DNA from: Hemerocallis citrina
Taxonomy: Eukaryota > Streptophyta > Magnoliopsida > Asparagales > Asphodelaceae
Assembly: GCA_017893485.1 (NCBI GenBank)
Contig: CM030364.1
Location: forward strand, 47,253,754-47,317,753
Reading direction: 5' to 3'
DNA: 64,000 nucleotides
The notes below the pieces were generated by a model, which had not been told where the DNA came from, did not search any database, and was given only the letters and a program-made list of their open reading frames with translations. Positions 31,461 through 42,453 of the stretch are shown here, one piece after another. Position 1 is the first letter of the stretch, and every line of letters begins with the position of its first letter. The position numbers were made by a program, and so were the translations under genes.

Positions 31461-31841
31461 GGCCCCAATTTATTTAAACAAAAGCATGTAAGATTCTTAA
31501 GTAGGTATTTGGAAACCTCGATATATTGGTCCACACAAAAGTTGAATAGTAATAGACCAGCTATATGGTTGAGTTCTCAACAGTAATAGAATTGTATATT
31601 GGACAACTAATCACAACACAAACATAGCTGAAACATGAGAAGTTCAAATGCTCCAATGGTGAAGCATTCACTTGCTTCAAATTATTTGCACGTATAGGAC
31701 TACAACCACACATCCAACTAAAGGTAATTAAGAGAAAGAGTCGCTGGTATCTAGCACAGATAAAATTAAGCATGATTAATTGTTAAAATTATTATGCTTA
31801 ATAAGGCATGCAATGAAATAGCTTCCGAAGCAGTGCAATAC

Positions 31842-31842
<1 letters not shown>
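31461..31842. other. Intergenic, nothing recognised
   Basis: A/T-rich sequence continuing from the left side of the Copia insertion (27616). No domain, terminal repeat or RNA gene was seen. Confidence 0.5.

Positions 31843-31909
<67 letters not shown>
31843..31909. repeat. (CA)n(TA)n microsatellite
   Basis: About 29 CA dinucleotides followed by a TA run that borders the first foldback element. The minus-strand valine/cysteine repeat frame over it is an artefact. Confidence 0.95.
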
Positions 31910-31910
31910 A

Positions 31911-32303
31911 ATGTGAGCCTCATATTTATATGATGAAAATTTTCTCATACAAAGTAATTATATTCACTTTGGTGGGGCCCTCATGGAAGATCCATTTCGT
32001 CCATCATATTTATCATGCCAATGGATGTATGTGTAGAAAAAATTAAGTGATTTGGAGGTTATTCACTCATGCATCATGTGGTTGAAAAATGAACGATTTT
32101 AACAATAATACAAATTGAACCACAAATTGGACCCACATGATGCATGAATGAATGATCTCCAAATCACTTGATTTTTTCTACACATACATCCATTGATATG
32201 ATAAACATGATGGACGGAGTGGATCTTCCATGAGGGCCCCACCAAAGTGAATATAATCACTTTGTATGAGGAAAATCTTCTCATACAAATATGAGGCTCA
32301 CAT
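31911..32303. mobile_element. Foldback element 1, flanked by (TA)n
   Basis: Left and right arms of about 185 bp are near-perfect reverse complements (ATGTGAGCCTCATATTT... against ...ATATGAGGCTCACAT) around a short A/T-rich centre near 32100. TA runs lie on both sides. There is no coding capacity. Its structure fits MITEs that insert in TA microsatellites. Confidence 0.8.
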
Positions 32304-32320
32304 TACTATATATATATATA

Positions 32321-32691
32321 GGAAAATCTTCCATTGTGCACCACCCCTCCGTGTGCACTCGTGTGCACTCGGCATTCTCACCTTCATATCGACAATCTGA
32401 ACCATTCACATTGATCTACACATCTAAATTAGTCTAAATATGTAAAATCAAATCATTTGAAATTCATTTGTCCATCCATCATGTGACTATAAAAAATAAT
32501 AATTTTCAGCCATACAATTTTGTAACACTTCAATGGATGGGCAAATGAATTTTAAATGATTTGATTTTACATATTTAGACAAATTTAGATGTGTAAATCA
32601 ATGTGAACGGTTCGGATCGTCGATACGAAGACGGGAAGGCTGAGTGCACACGCCCTGTGCACTATAGGTGGTGCACAACGGAAGGCTTCCC
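32321..32691. mobile_element. Foldback element 2, flanked by (TA)n
   Basis: The left end GGAAAATCTTCCATTGTGCA and right end (reverse-complemented GGGAAGCCTTCCGTTGTGCA) are homologous. The arms continue to a centre near 32500. It shares a GTGCACTC-rich end with foldback element 3, so the two are related. Confidence 0.8.
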
Positions 32692-32708
32692 TATATATAT
32701 ATATATAT

Positions 32709-33028
32709 TCATTGTGCACTCACGGAATATAGGCCCCATAAAAATTCCAAACAGATCATCTTGTTTTACATGCCTAAGATTGCCTAACAATAACAAATCA
32801 AGTAATTTAAAGTTTATTTACCCATGATTTACATCATCACAAAATTGTATGGCCGAAAATTTTAACAACATGACGGATGGGCAAATAAACTTCAAATTAT
32901 TTGATTTCTTACTATTAGGAAATCTTAGGTGTGTAGAACAGGATGAGTGGTTCGAATTTTTCATGGGGGCTCTACTCCGTGAGTGCACACGATAGTGCAC
33001 ACCAAAGTGGTGCACAACGAAAGATGAC
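32709..33028. mobile_element. Foldback element 3, left-truncated, flanked by (TA)n
   Basis: The right end (reverse-complemented GTCATCTTTCGTTGTGCACCAC) is homologous to that of element 2. The left arm lacks about the first 30 to 60 bases and starts at ATTCATTGTGCACTCACGG. The arms meet near 32850. Confidence 0.75.
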
Positions 33029-33296
33029 TATATATATAGCTGATCATCAGCTGTGAACTCACCGCACAGCCGTTCGATCTTGCATGATCATGATCATGAT
33101 CAGAAGAATGTGCACGCCAGTTCGCACATGATCAAGTGATTGAATGGGTGCACGGAAAAATCTGCGATGGTCTCGAAATCGGAGCACCATTTCGAGGCGT
33201 CAAAACTAGAAGGGCCCGAGAAAATGTGCTGGTTTGTTCCACGTGCGTGCTCATGTGACATTACGTTCCCACACAGCGTTCAACTTCCTCATTTCG

Positions 33297-33306
33297 CTAT
33301 ATATAG
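33297..33306 (+). promoter_or_regulatory. TATA box of the antisense gene in the decayed Tat element
   Basis: CTATATATAG lies 95 bases before the ATG at 33401 and points opposite to the element's own gag-pol direction. Confidence 0.55.
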
Positions 33307-33400
33307 TCTCCCTTGTCCTTCATTTCTCTTTGACTTGATTCTCCATTGTTGTCCCCTGCATCGTTGTTTCTATTGCCTCCTTTCCCTCTGACAGACAACC

Positions 33401-34540
33401 ATGGTTTTTTATGAGTACTTGAGGGCTAGGCATGCGTCTCTCAAAGCCAAGGCAGAGGCGAGGGAAAAGGCTGAGGAGGAGGTGAGGGCGAAGGCCAAGG
33501 CGGAGGCTAGGGCAAGGAGAGAGGTGGTGACAAAGGTAGTTGCGGAAGCTAAGCACTGGCCCGAAACGTCCTTTTCCCCTGGGATCGGAGGAACCTTCGA
33601 AGAATAGGAAAGCCAAGGACGCCAACCACTCGAGGAACATGGAGTTCGGGGATGTCAAGAAGGAGGCCCTGAATCATAAGGTAGAATCCTCGAAGGAGGC
33701 TACAGTAACCTTGAAAACTCCATTGTCGGTGAAGGTATAGGTGCCTTCCTGGTCTATTACAGAGGCAGATTTGACGACTGTCCGCCCCAGTGCCCTGCAG
33801 GTGGTTGACTGCCTCGCCAGTCCCCATGACATGAAGGCTTTACGAGAAATTCAGATGACAAGGTTTATGCTCATTGGCCTCAGGCTTCCGTTCTGGTGAG
33901 GGACCTGTTCGCCAGCTTTTTTGTCCACATCTTCTTTACTTAGCTTAGTATTCTTATTTTGTTGCAGACAGCCATTAGTGGGGATGGGCTGAGGCGGGGG
34001 CTGGTTGCGCTCCTCAAGCACGCTCAGGTGGCCGAGGCGGGCAATAAGGAATTGCTGGGTCGGGCCGGGGACCTCCAATCGACAATAAACGGGCTGAAGG
34101 AGGACATGGCGAGTGAGAAGAAGGCTCAATAGGAGATTTTGGAGGAGAAGGAAAAAACTGGTTGAGGAGAAATCGGTGTGGCAGGCAAAGGAGGAGGAGA
34201 TGAAGAAGGAATACGACGAGACCGTGTTATAAGTGATCCAGGCCCAAGAATAAGGGTATGCCTGTGTCCTTGAACATGTTAAAACTAACTATCTGGACCT
34301 CAACCTTGGGGGCTTGGTTGTCAATGCAAAGACAGCAGAGCTTGTCCGAACTGTCGGGGATGGGGTTTTGGCTAACACATGTTGGTTGACCCTGCTACTG
34401 GGATCGAAAAAGATCCTTCTGGTCCTATTTTAGAGAAGGGATCATCTTCCAAGTAGTGGGCTTAGATTATTTCTATTTTTTACCTTCTTACGGACTGGCC
34501 ATCGCACTTGTACCTTTACTTTTTTTTGATGAAATAAAAT
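33401..34540 (+). pseudogene. Antisense ORF of the decayed Tat element
   Basis: The coding remnants run 33401-33607 (a lysine/alanine/glutamate-rich coiled coil) and, after a frameshift, 33540-33895. A GTGAGG donor near 33896 and a TTGTTGCAG acceptor at 33967 suggest an intron, after which a coiled-coil frame continues (GLRRGLVALLKHAQVAEAGNK) until a TAG near 34129. AATAAA at 34533-34538 is a plausible poly(A) signal. Position and orientation, opposite to pol in its 3' half, match the antisense ORF known in Tat/Retand elements. Its function is unknown. Confidence 0.55.
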
Positions 34541-34818
34541 ATGGTTGAACCCCTAGCTTTTCGTCTTCTGATTTAGAATTGCACATCCTGCCCCGAGCTT
34601 CCGAGCCGAGGGGAATGAAAAGCTCAGACCCCCTTCCCGAAGATGTTGGTATGAGATGTCAGTTCTGCCCTTGCTTTCGAATGATCATGTGAGTCCCCAC
34701 GTGGGCTTGCTTATGTCACCCTCCTTAGGAACCGTCGTGGCCATAGACCTTGGAATGGGGAATGTTGACCGCAATAAGTGGGGAAGTTTGAAACGATCAA
34801 GTATGGCTCTGGAACGCC

Positions 34819-35390
34819 TATAAATTTCCTCCATTCTCAAGCAACTGGCTCACAAATCCAATTGCTTTACCCTTTTGATGGGCTAAGGTCCCAAAGGTAC
34901 CCTGTCGAGCGCCCCTAAATGCAATCCGAGGGTCGGTGCCAATGGGGGCAGGTCGTTCAGAGCATGGTCGAAGTGAGCTTGACTTGCTGTCAGAGCATTT
35001 TACCTATAGGGGATCGACGTCCGGTCGCACCACTCCGAGCTACTTGTCCCGTGTTCCAAGATCTGAAGTCCCCCTCCCCCCCTCCCCCGGAGTCCCGAGA
35101 GACGTGGTTTTACTTGATTGTGTCCTTTTAAGACTCATAGGGAGTTCGGTCCAACTGGTGCTACTCGTGCTAGCAGCTTAGGTTCGGAGGAGCCCAAGGA
35201 GGATTGGGGGTAACCCCTATTGCTCGAAGTTTGCTTATGAAGCTTTTTCAAGATGTAGGCCGTTAGCGACAGCTTGTGTTGAAATACGAGGCGACTAGGA
35301 GTGTTTAGGTGTAGCTATATTTGTTTAGTGCTTAATTTGCCGACTGCGGACTAGCCACCACCCATCTTCTAATCATTTCTCATTCAATAA
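34819..35390 (+). other. Second antisense transcription unit remnant in the decayed Tat element
   Basis: CCTATAAATTTCC at about 34819 looks like a TATA box, and CAATAAATAGT at about 35384 looks like a poly(A) signal. Reading frames between them (for example 34919-35131) are short and broken and show no domain I recognise. This could be a remnant of the coiled-coil antisense unit seen in the intact element at 54346-55270. Confidence 0.3.
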
Positions 35391-35529
35391 ATAGTATTTT
35401 TCCTTATTATCTTTTTTACTGAATGAATCGACTTTCATAAGGCGAGTTGATCTGACCGTTCACGAGTGGAATGTCATTTAGAGTCTGTGACGGGGTCAGA
35501 TTCGGAGCGCCTTATCGAGGAAAAAGGTG

Positions 35530-35990
35530 CGGGGTGTGTAGCCTTGGCGAAAACTCATGACAAAACCAGAGCCACATTTGCGGGAGGAACCCGCATTGGG
35601 CTCGGGGTCGGAGCGCCATTTTGAGGCACTAAGACAAGGGCCATATTAGCGGAGAAACTCCGTGACGGCTCATGGCCAGAGTTCCATTTTGAGGTGCCAA
35701 GATGAGGACCATGTTAGTGAAGAAATTTGCGACGGCCTTGGGGTCGGAATGCCATTTCAAGGTGCTAAGACGATGACCATGTTTAGCGGAGAAATCCACT
35801 ACGGCCTCAGGGTCGAAGCTCCATTTCGAGGTGATAAGATGAGGACCATGTTAGCAGCAAAATCCACAGTGGTCTCGGAGTCGGAGCGCCTTTCAAGGCG
35901 AGGAGACGAAGGCCATGTATGTGGAGAAATATGCAATGGCCTCGGGGTCAGAACTCCATTCCGAGAGGAAAGGTGCGAGGCGTAAGTCTC
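35530..35990. repeat. Tandem array of a roughly 68-bp unit in the decayed Tat element
   Basis: About seven units are marked by GGTCGGAGCGCCATTTTGAG-like words near 35606, 35675, 35742, 35811, 35878 and 35945, spaced 67-69 bases. A single related unit lies before the antisense TATA box near 33170-33215. Confidence 0.8.
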
Positions 35991-36092
35991 GTAAACTTTC
36001 TTTGAATTTTTAAAAATAAACTAGATTTTATAATTTTATTCGTTGGCTGCTGAAAGGCCAGCCTTTATTACATTGTTACAAGTACGAGATGC

Positions 36093-38062
36093 TAAGGGCC
36101 TTCATGGAACTTCATCAATTGCTCTGTATCCCAAGTCCTCTTGAGTAACTTGCCCCCCAGGTCTTCAAGTTGGTAAGTGTCAGGGTGTACAACTTTGGAG
36201 ACCCTATACAGGCTTTCCCAATTAGGAGCCAGTTTCCCATTTTTGCTTGGCTCGGAGATGTCGAGTCTTCGTAAAACTAGGTCCCCCCTATTTGATGTTG
36301 GTTGATTGGATCCTTTTATTGTAGAACTATTCTACCCGTTGTTGGTAGACGTTCCTTATGACTGCCGATTTCTCATGATCTTCGTCAAGGAAATCTAGGT
36401 TCGCCCTGAGGCCATCTGAGTTCAGATTCTCGTCAATGTTCATGATCCGTGGGAAAGGTAGTCCGACTTCCAGGGGAATTACAGCTTCAGTACCGAAGGT
36501 TAGGTTGAAGGGTGACTCGCTCGTAGGAATCCTCTTGGTTGTCTGGTAAGACCATATCACACTGGGCAGCTCATCGACCCACAAACTCTTAGGGGATTTG
36601 TCCAAATGCTTCTTGAGACCATCAAGGATCTGACGGTTGGCGTTCTTGGCTTGGCCATTGAACTGAGGGTGCATAATTGATGAGAACCTTTGCTAAATTT
36701 CCCAAGTCTTTGCAGAAATTGCGGAAATTCTTATCAGCGAACTAGGTGCCATTATCGGTGACGAGGATCCGAAGGACCCAAACTGGCAGATGATGTGTTT
36801 CCAAAAGAATAATTTGGCCTGATGCTCAGTGATAGTGGCAAGGGTTTCGCTTTAACTCACTTTGTAAAGTAATCGATAGCTACAATAAGGAAGCGCCTTT
36901 AGCCTATTTCTTTCGGGAACGGGCCGACCAAATCCATCCCCCACATGGCAAGGGCAGGACTAGCCAACTATTTAAGCTCGGCCTATAGGACATGCTTGAC
37001 TGAGGAGAACTTCTGGCATGGTCCGCATTTCTTGACGAGATCCTGAGAATCTTGTAGGAGGGACGACCAATAGTAAGTGTGGATAGACTATAAATGACAT
37101 CTCTTATGTCAATGATACCATCTTCTTCGATTGAATGACATCTCTTATGTCAATGACACCAAAGGAATATTAAATGAATGGAATTATAATACAGATGGAA
37201 TATAATGAAATAAAGCCACTTTGAGGTTCTCTATGAAATAAAGCATGAAACAGAGCCACTACGAAGAAGTTCCGGGAGTTACGAAGTAAGTTGAGCACTT
37301 TTATTACAAGCGATATGTTGACCATGTGGCAACTCCCAATCCCTTTATGCATTTCTTTGAGGGCGTACTTGGCCTCCTCCGGAGTCGAGCATTGAAGGTA
37401 GGGCCTCCCGACAACTTTCATGTATGATCGCTTGAAGAGCACGTCATTGACAAGGACGATCCTCTCGGCCCTGACCTGAACTTTTATTGCTTTGGATGGG
37501 TCCTACGGCAATTTGCCATTTCTCAAGAAGTTCATGATCGGGTTCATCCACGTTGCGATTTGCGGGGGCAGGTCGAGGCAGAGGACCTCAGGATTCCCAA
37601 TGCTTGATCGGACGAGAACCTCCACCAAGACTGTGCGATCGAGGCCTTTAAGGGAGGAGAATGCTAGCTTTGATAGAGCATCTGCTTGGGTAATCTGCTC
37701 TCGGGGAATTCAAAAGATGGTAGCATCTTTATAGTTTGTCAGGAGAAGCTTGACGTGTGCCAAGTATTGAACCATCCGGGCATCACGAGCTTAATATTCC
37801 CCGCATACTTGATTGACAATTAGTTGGAAATCACTAAAGGCTTTAACCCGTTTGTCCCTTACCTTTCAGGCCAAAAGGAGTCCAGCGATTAGGGCCTCAT
37901 ACTCTGCTTCGTTGCTGGATGCTTTAAGGCTGAAGCGCAAAGAGTACTGAATGATGAAGCTATCCAGACCGCTTAATATGACTCCTGCCCCACTCCCTTC
38001 TTCGCACGACAAACCATCTACGTAAAGCTCCTATATCGGGTCGTCCTCCTGGACGCGGCCCT
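36093..38062 (-). pseudogene. RNase H-integrase remnant of the decayed Tat element
   Basis: Near 38030-37700 (minus) an archaeal-type RNase H domain is readable (LYVDG, then SNEAEYEALIAGL and FSDFQLIVNQV) with several stops. Around 37400-37310 is the part before integrase (KVVGRPYLQCSTPEEAKYAL). 36674-36327 is an open integrase segment (MHPQFNGQAKNANRQILDGL, then SPFNLTFGTEAVIPLEVG). 36310-36093 gives the integrase end (KLAPNWE, then TYQLEDLGGK) with TAG at 36093-36095. The order fits Tat pol; the catalytic core is damaged. Confidence 0.8.
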
Positions 38063-39585
38063 TGATGAGTAAAATTTATACATGATTTTATTACTCTTTT
38101 TACGCCTTAGAGTTGCGAGTTCTTATTTATTTCTTTAAAATATATCTAATTCTACTTAATTTTATGTATTTGTTTCTTTTTGTAGGAATGAGAACAATAA
38201 GTACAAAATGAGAACGTTTTTTGTGAAATCAAGGAAGAGTGCAAGGATAAAGATTTCAAAAATTCAAATTGATTCTATGTGAAGATTTCTAGAAGATTCA
38301 AGCACTCAACTGCACATGTTTTCAAATTGGTCATTTGAAGAATCAATAGAAAATAATATGGTCAATTAGGGGGGGCGGGGGGGGGGGGGGGGGGGGGGGG
38401 AATGAAATTGTGTAATAATTTTTTTTAAAAAAAGAGAAACATTATGGATGGATTTGGGTTTGATCATGGGTTAGTCGATTGATTAATTTAATATCAAAAG
38501 ATTATATTAATATTGGTATTTTAATTAATTAAACTACCCTAATTTTATTTAACTAAACCTAACCCTACTCCTTATGCCAATATAAGAAGAAGGCAGCAAC
38601 ACAGAAACCAAGAGGAAGAAGGCAGCTAAGAACAAAAAACGAAAGAAAGAAAAGGCCAGAGAGAAGTGCAGCTGGAAAAGAAAAGAAAAGAAAAGAAGGA
38701 AAGAGAAGAAGGCGAACGCACGGATTTCGAGGAAGAAGAGTTCAGGACTTGATATTTTTCGAGATTCAATTTACTTCCTCAATTAACAACGAGTTCTTTC
38801 TTCTCACTTCTAATTTTTATTATTATTATGTAATCAAAAAATATGTTTGTTAGTTGCAAAATCATCATGAAGTAAATTTATTTTTCGAGGGCTTCATTGT
38901 AGCATAGTTTTGATAACACAATTCTAATTTCATGTTATTTGATTCGTTTATTTTTTCATGGTTGTGTGTTTAATCTTTGTTCCTAATGCTTACAATTGTT
39001 TTTCCAACTACTGTTTGATTTATTGAATCATGGAAAGACCGAGAGATAACTTGTGATTTAGAATTTTAGAATTTTAGAATTAAACACCATTGATTGAGCA
39101 AAATTAGAGATAATTTACCGCGATTAATGTGACTGTAAAGAAATTCATTGAACTTAATGAATCTTCAATTAATAAAATGTGCATAGAATTATGACAAACT
39201 ATTAGTTGGAGATATGTTTGTTGTTCGAGAGAAAACATTGAATAAATAGGAGATTTTGGTCTACAACTTGAAAAGGTAGAATTTCTATCTACATGAAATT
39301 ATGAATTGTGTGGGATTAAGTAGGTAAAATCAAAAGCCTAAGAACTAGCTTTCCTATTAACAAACAACAAAATTTCAAATTTTCATTATTCTTAATTAGA
39401 TTAATTTTTCATTAGTTTAATTTAGTTTAATTGTTATTTTATTAAAATTTCGATTTTCCAAATAGTAGTTAATCTAGTGCATTTCGATACTCAATAAAAT
39501 AATTAGTCTTTGTGGGTTCGACACTCTTTTCTTTTGAAACTATACTACTTGTTGCGATTTTATACACTTGCAAATTATTCCTTCA
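38063..39585. mobile_element. Solo LTR, 1523 bp
   Basis: It begins TGATGAGTAAAATTTATACA and ends ATTATTCCTTCA. The 5-bp target duplication gccct flanks it exactly (38058-38062 and 39586-39590). It splits the decayed Tat element between gag and RNase H. No internal domain or second LTR is present, so it arose by LTR-LTR recombination. Superfamily is undetermined. It contains a G-rich run at 38370-38400. Confidence 0.85.
38370..38400 (+). repeat. Poly-G tract
   Basis: About 30 bases of nearly pure G (one C) within the solo LTR. It may fold into a G-quadruplex, but its length may also be unreliable in assembly. Confidence 0.8.
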
Positions 39586-39590
39586 GCCCT

Positions 39591-39974
39591 CGTCACATGG
39601 ACCCCTTCTCCTTGGACATTTGGAGGTCGGCGGTCCTTTGGGGAAAGAATGCGCTCCCTCTCTGGATCCTTGGAAGAGTGATAGCTTCGACTCGGAGGGT
39701 TGTTCGAGGCGCCTCGTCCCTGGAATGGTTGAGCTGATGGCGAAGGTCCTCTTCATTCTGGTGGTTACTAAGGACGTTTTGGAGGTCCAACACGGTGGGG
39801 CAGTCGGCCCGTCGTGCGACTGAGCGGAAGGCACTCGAAGCTGGCCTTGACTACGTTCGTCATGTTGCTGCCGCGACCCCTGAGTGGTCGGTCGACTACG
39901 GGTTGAACGAGGAGGAGGTAATGGTGGGTCGGCTTAACGCCCCGTGGTTGCGGTTTTCTGGCCGTAGGAGCCAT
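39591..39974 (-). pseudogene. gag N-terminal fragment of the decayed Tat element
   Basis: A minus-strand frame starts MAPTARKPQPRGV about 70 bases after the LTR, where Tat gag begins. The overlapping frames then break, and the gag is interrupted by the solo LTR and a deletion. No gag domain proper remains. Confidence 0.45.
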
Positions 39975-40046
39975 GGAAGAAGGTGGTGAAGATGTAAGAC
40001 TCGGGTTGGAGGCTGAATCTGTGTGTTTCCCACATACATCACCAGT

Positions 40047-40629
40047 CTGATGTTGTTGTTTTTCGGGTGTGGGAGCAACAGATAATGAGTTCTTTGGATG
40101 AGTGGGAAGCAGAAATCTCAGCCATTGACCTGACCTTGATATGAGGCTAGTGTATGGTTGGATTTAATGGATCCAGTGGTGGTTGACCGCTGCTGGACAC
40201 CTGCAAAAAGTCTGAGACACCGGAATTATTTCCGGTGACAAGCCCTCCAACGATTAAGTCAATAAACCAGAGTTTAAAGTGGGATTTAGTAGTAAAATTG
40301 TGATTACCTGGTGACAGTGGAGGTAGGCCTGTATATATAGGCTAGTGGGGATCTGTTAGGGAAAGAATCCTAACTACCTAATTAGATTCCGCAGATTAGG
40401 AATTTGATGGGGCAGTTAATCCCTTGATTTTAGGGGATTTGATTACTGGCCATAATTGACTTGTCCACTGTCTTCTCTAGGCCGAGCAGAAATGGCGGCC
40501 TGTGGAAAGCCCGCGAACTGTCCTCGGGCTTGAGGCTATTCATAAAAATGTTATCTTGTCCTTGTCTACCTCGTGATCCATGTTGAGATCGAATAATGGG
40601 AATCAGCCACGATTTTTACCTGTATCACA
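40047..40629 (-). repeat. 5' LTR of the decayed Tat element
   Basis: On the minus strand it starts TGTGATACAGG and ends AACAACATCA, followed by a TGGTGATGTATGTGGGAA segment that aligns with the corresponding leader of the 42983 element (TGTCACTGTCTGTGGGAA). A TATA-like CCTATATATACAGG occurs inside. Confidence 0.7.
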
Positions 40630-40657
40630 CGTTATCTACGATCTGATTCTCAAATCA

Positions 40658-40996
40658 TCTCTAATATTATAATGGGAGAGTTGGGGTTGTCATTTGTAGA
40701 CAACCTGTAATTTGTAGACATTCAATCATTCATTTTTAAGTGGAAGTTATATTAATCATTCATTTACTCAACTGTTGTTAGTTACCATAATACCCTTAAA
40801 GTTCAAATTTATTTACGACATAATTATTTACAAAAGTGTCACTCATATAAAATAAAAGTTTGTGCCACTAGGGGGTAATTTGTAAAGAGTATGTATGAGT
40901 CGATGGAGGTCTCAGGTTCGAGGCCAGATTACGTCTTATTATTTATTCTATAAAAAAAAATTGATCAGAACGTGCATCGCACATGCAGATTACTAG
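40658..40996 (+). mobile_element. Non-autonomous Helitron, 339 bp
   Basis: The 5' end TCTCTAATATTATAATGGGA matches plant Helitron starts. The 3' end is a hairpin, GTGC-ATC-GCAC (about 40972-40982), followed 10 bases later by CTAG and a T. It sits between A (40657) and T (40997) with no target duplication, as Helitrons do. No Rep/helicase is encoded. A GGTTCGAGGCC box B-like motif lies inside. Confidence 0.8.
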
Positions 40997-41984
40997 TAAT
41001 GATAAAAGAATAAATTGGTAATTCTCGTATTTCTGTAACAATAAAACTATACAGATATGAGGGTTGGAGGATTATTGATTACACTATAACCATATAACAT
41101 TGTTTTGCTAAGCTAACTTAACTGAAATAACAATAACCGCCCCTTTTTTTAGTTAAACTATACAGGGAGTGATAGATGATTTCTACAAGACAATCCAAGA
41201 AGCTGAGCCACACCCAGGTTTCCTAACCGTAGTGATGAAATGCTACCTCTCAGATTCCCAGATGCTAATACAGCAATCATAATGCTTCTCGGGTGAGTTC
41301 CTGAATGTAGAATTTCAGAATTTTGGAAATTCAGAAATGTATGAGCTGCATTTCATTAGTCATGAGAAGTATTCGATGAAGGAATGATGTATTGCACTTG
41401 AAACCAGATTTTTTTTCTCTCTCCTTAAGTTGTATTTCTTGAGTAAATTTTATTATATATGTTTTTGCTTTTACTCATTGTTTGACAACTAATGCATATT
41501 GGCTATGTGTTTGTTGGTATACTTAGCAGGATAGAGGCAGTATACTTTGAGAAAGTTCTGATGAAGATAGAAAACCTCCACTCAGAGCTCGGCCTGGAAA
41601 TTTATAATTAAACTTCATCACTATATTTGTATATTGGTGAGTCGCGCTAGGGTCTGAGATAAGTCTCTTTGTCCATGAGCAGGAGGATGTCAGAAGTTCA
41701 ATTCCTTGCATCAATCCCTTATTTGGGGTGAGCGAGAATGTGTAGCAGTTTCATTAACCATTTGTGTGTGCACGTAAATTAGATTTCTGAGTGTATGTGA
41801 ACATTGTTCGGACCGTGAGAACCATTTTGTAACATAGATGTCAACATTGTTAGGAATTCGCATAAAGGGACAACCGAAACTCATTTAAGGTTGGAATGGA
41901 TTAGAGTTTGAGAATCATGCAAAACTCCGCCCACCACCAAACACACTCATATTTCTGGAGTTATGTTTAATTTTTTTCTCCTAA
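40997..41984. other. Intergenic with one exon-like segment
   Basis: 41166-41282 follows an ACTATACAG acceptor-like site and encodes 38 residues (GVIDDFYKTIQEAEPHPGF...) ending in TAA. It shows only a weak resemblance to the start of plant histidine phosphotransfer domains and could be a gene fragment. Near 41640-41740 a GTTCAATTC box B motif suggests a SINE-like remnant. The rest shows nothing recognisable. Confidence 0.35.
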
Positions 41985-42453
41985 GAGAGACCGTTTCCAA
42001 TATTTAGGCTCGATTATGCGAAGAGATGGGGATATTTGTGATGATGTTACGCATATGATCCAAGCAGGGTGGCTTAAGTGGAGAAGCGTCAGTGGTATTT
42101 TGTGTGATAAACTTATACCTTTGAAGTTGAAGGGAGAATTTTATACGACGGCTGTTAGACCAGCAATGATGTATGGAACAGAGTGTTAGGCAACAAACAA
42201 ACAACATGTCCACAAAGTGAGTGTAGCATAAATGAGGATACTAAGATGGATGTGTGGTAAAATAAGGAATGATAGAATTAGAAACGAACATATACGAGGC
42301 ATGCTAAAGGTAGCTCCAATCCAAGATCAATTAAGAGAAAATTGCCTCAGGTGGTTTGGATATGTCACACGTAGACCTAGTAGTGCACCCGTTAGAAAGA
42401 GTGATTTGATAAGTACTAAGGGTAGAGTTAGGGGTAGAGGAGGACTAGTTTAA
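41985..42453 (+). pseudogene. RTE-type LINE fragment (end of reverse transcriptase ORF)
   Basis: The translated frame gives RFQYLGSIMRRDGD, then TTAVRPAMMYGTEC, RILRWMCGK and LRWFGYVTRR, the typical C-terminal region of plant RTE-clade non-LTR retrotransposons. TAG at 42187 and TAA at 42229 interrupt it. Endonuclease and the polymerase core are missing, so it is a 5'-truncated copy, as is common for LINEs. Confidence 0.85.

Larger units (their letters stand above)
33040..40629 (-). mobile_element. Decayed Tat-lineage Ty3/gypsy element, minus strand
   Basis: On the minus strand the order is LTR (40629-40047), gag start (39974-39591), an inserted solo LTR, then RNase H and integrase (38062-36093), a 68-bp tandem array, and an antisense gene read on the plus strand (33401-34540). 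The LTR shares with the 42983 element the block around the leader splice or primer region (GACTTAATCGTTGGAGGG, GGTGTCTCAGACTTTTTGCAGGTG). The 3' LTR was not found, and protease and reverse transcriptase are missing, so the copy is dead. The left limit is approximate. Confidence 0.75.

Noticed and set aside
31766..31948. Valine/cysteine repeat protein
   Set aside because: A translation of the (CA)n microsatellite.
33401..33607. Host gene for an alanine/lysine/glutamate-rich protein
   Set aside because: Position, orientation and downstream array place it as the antisense ORF of the decayed Tat element, and its frame is broken.
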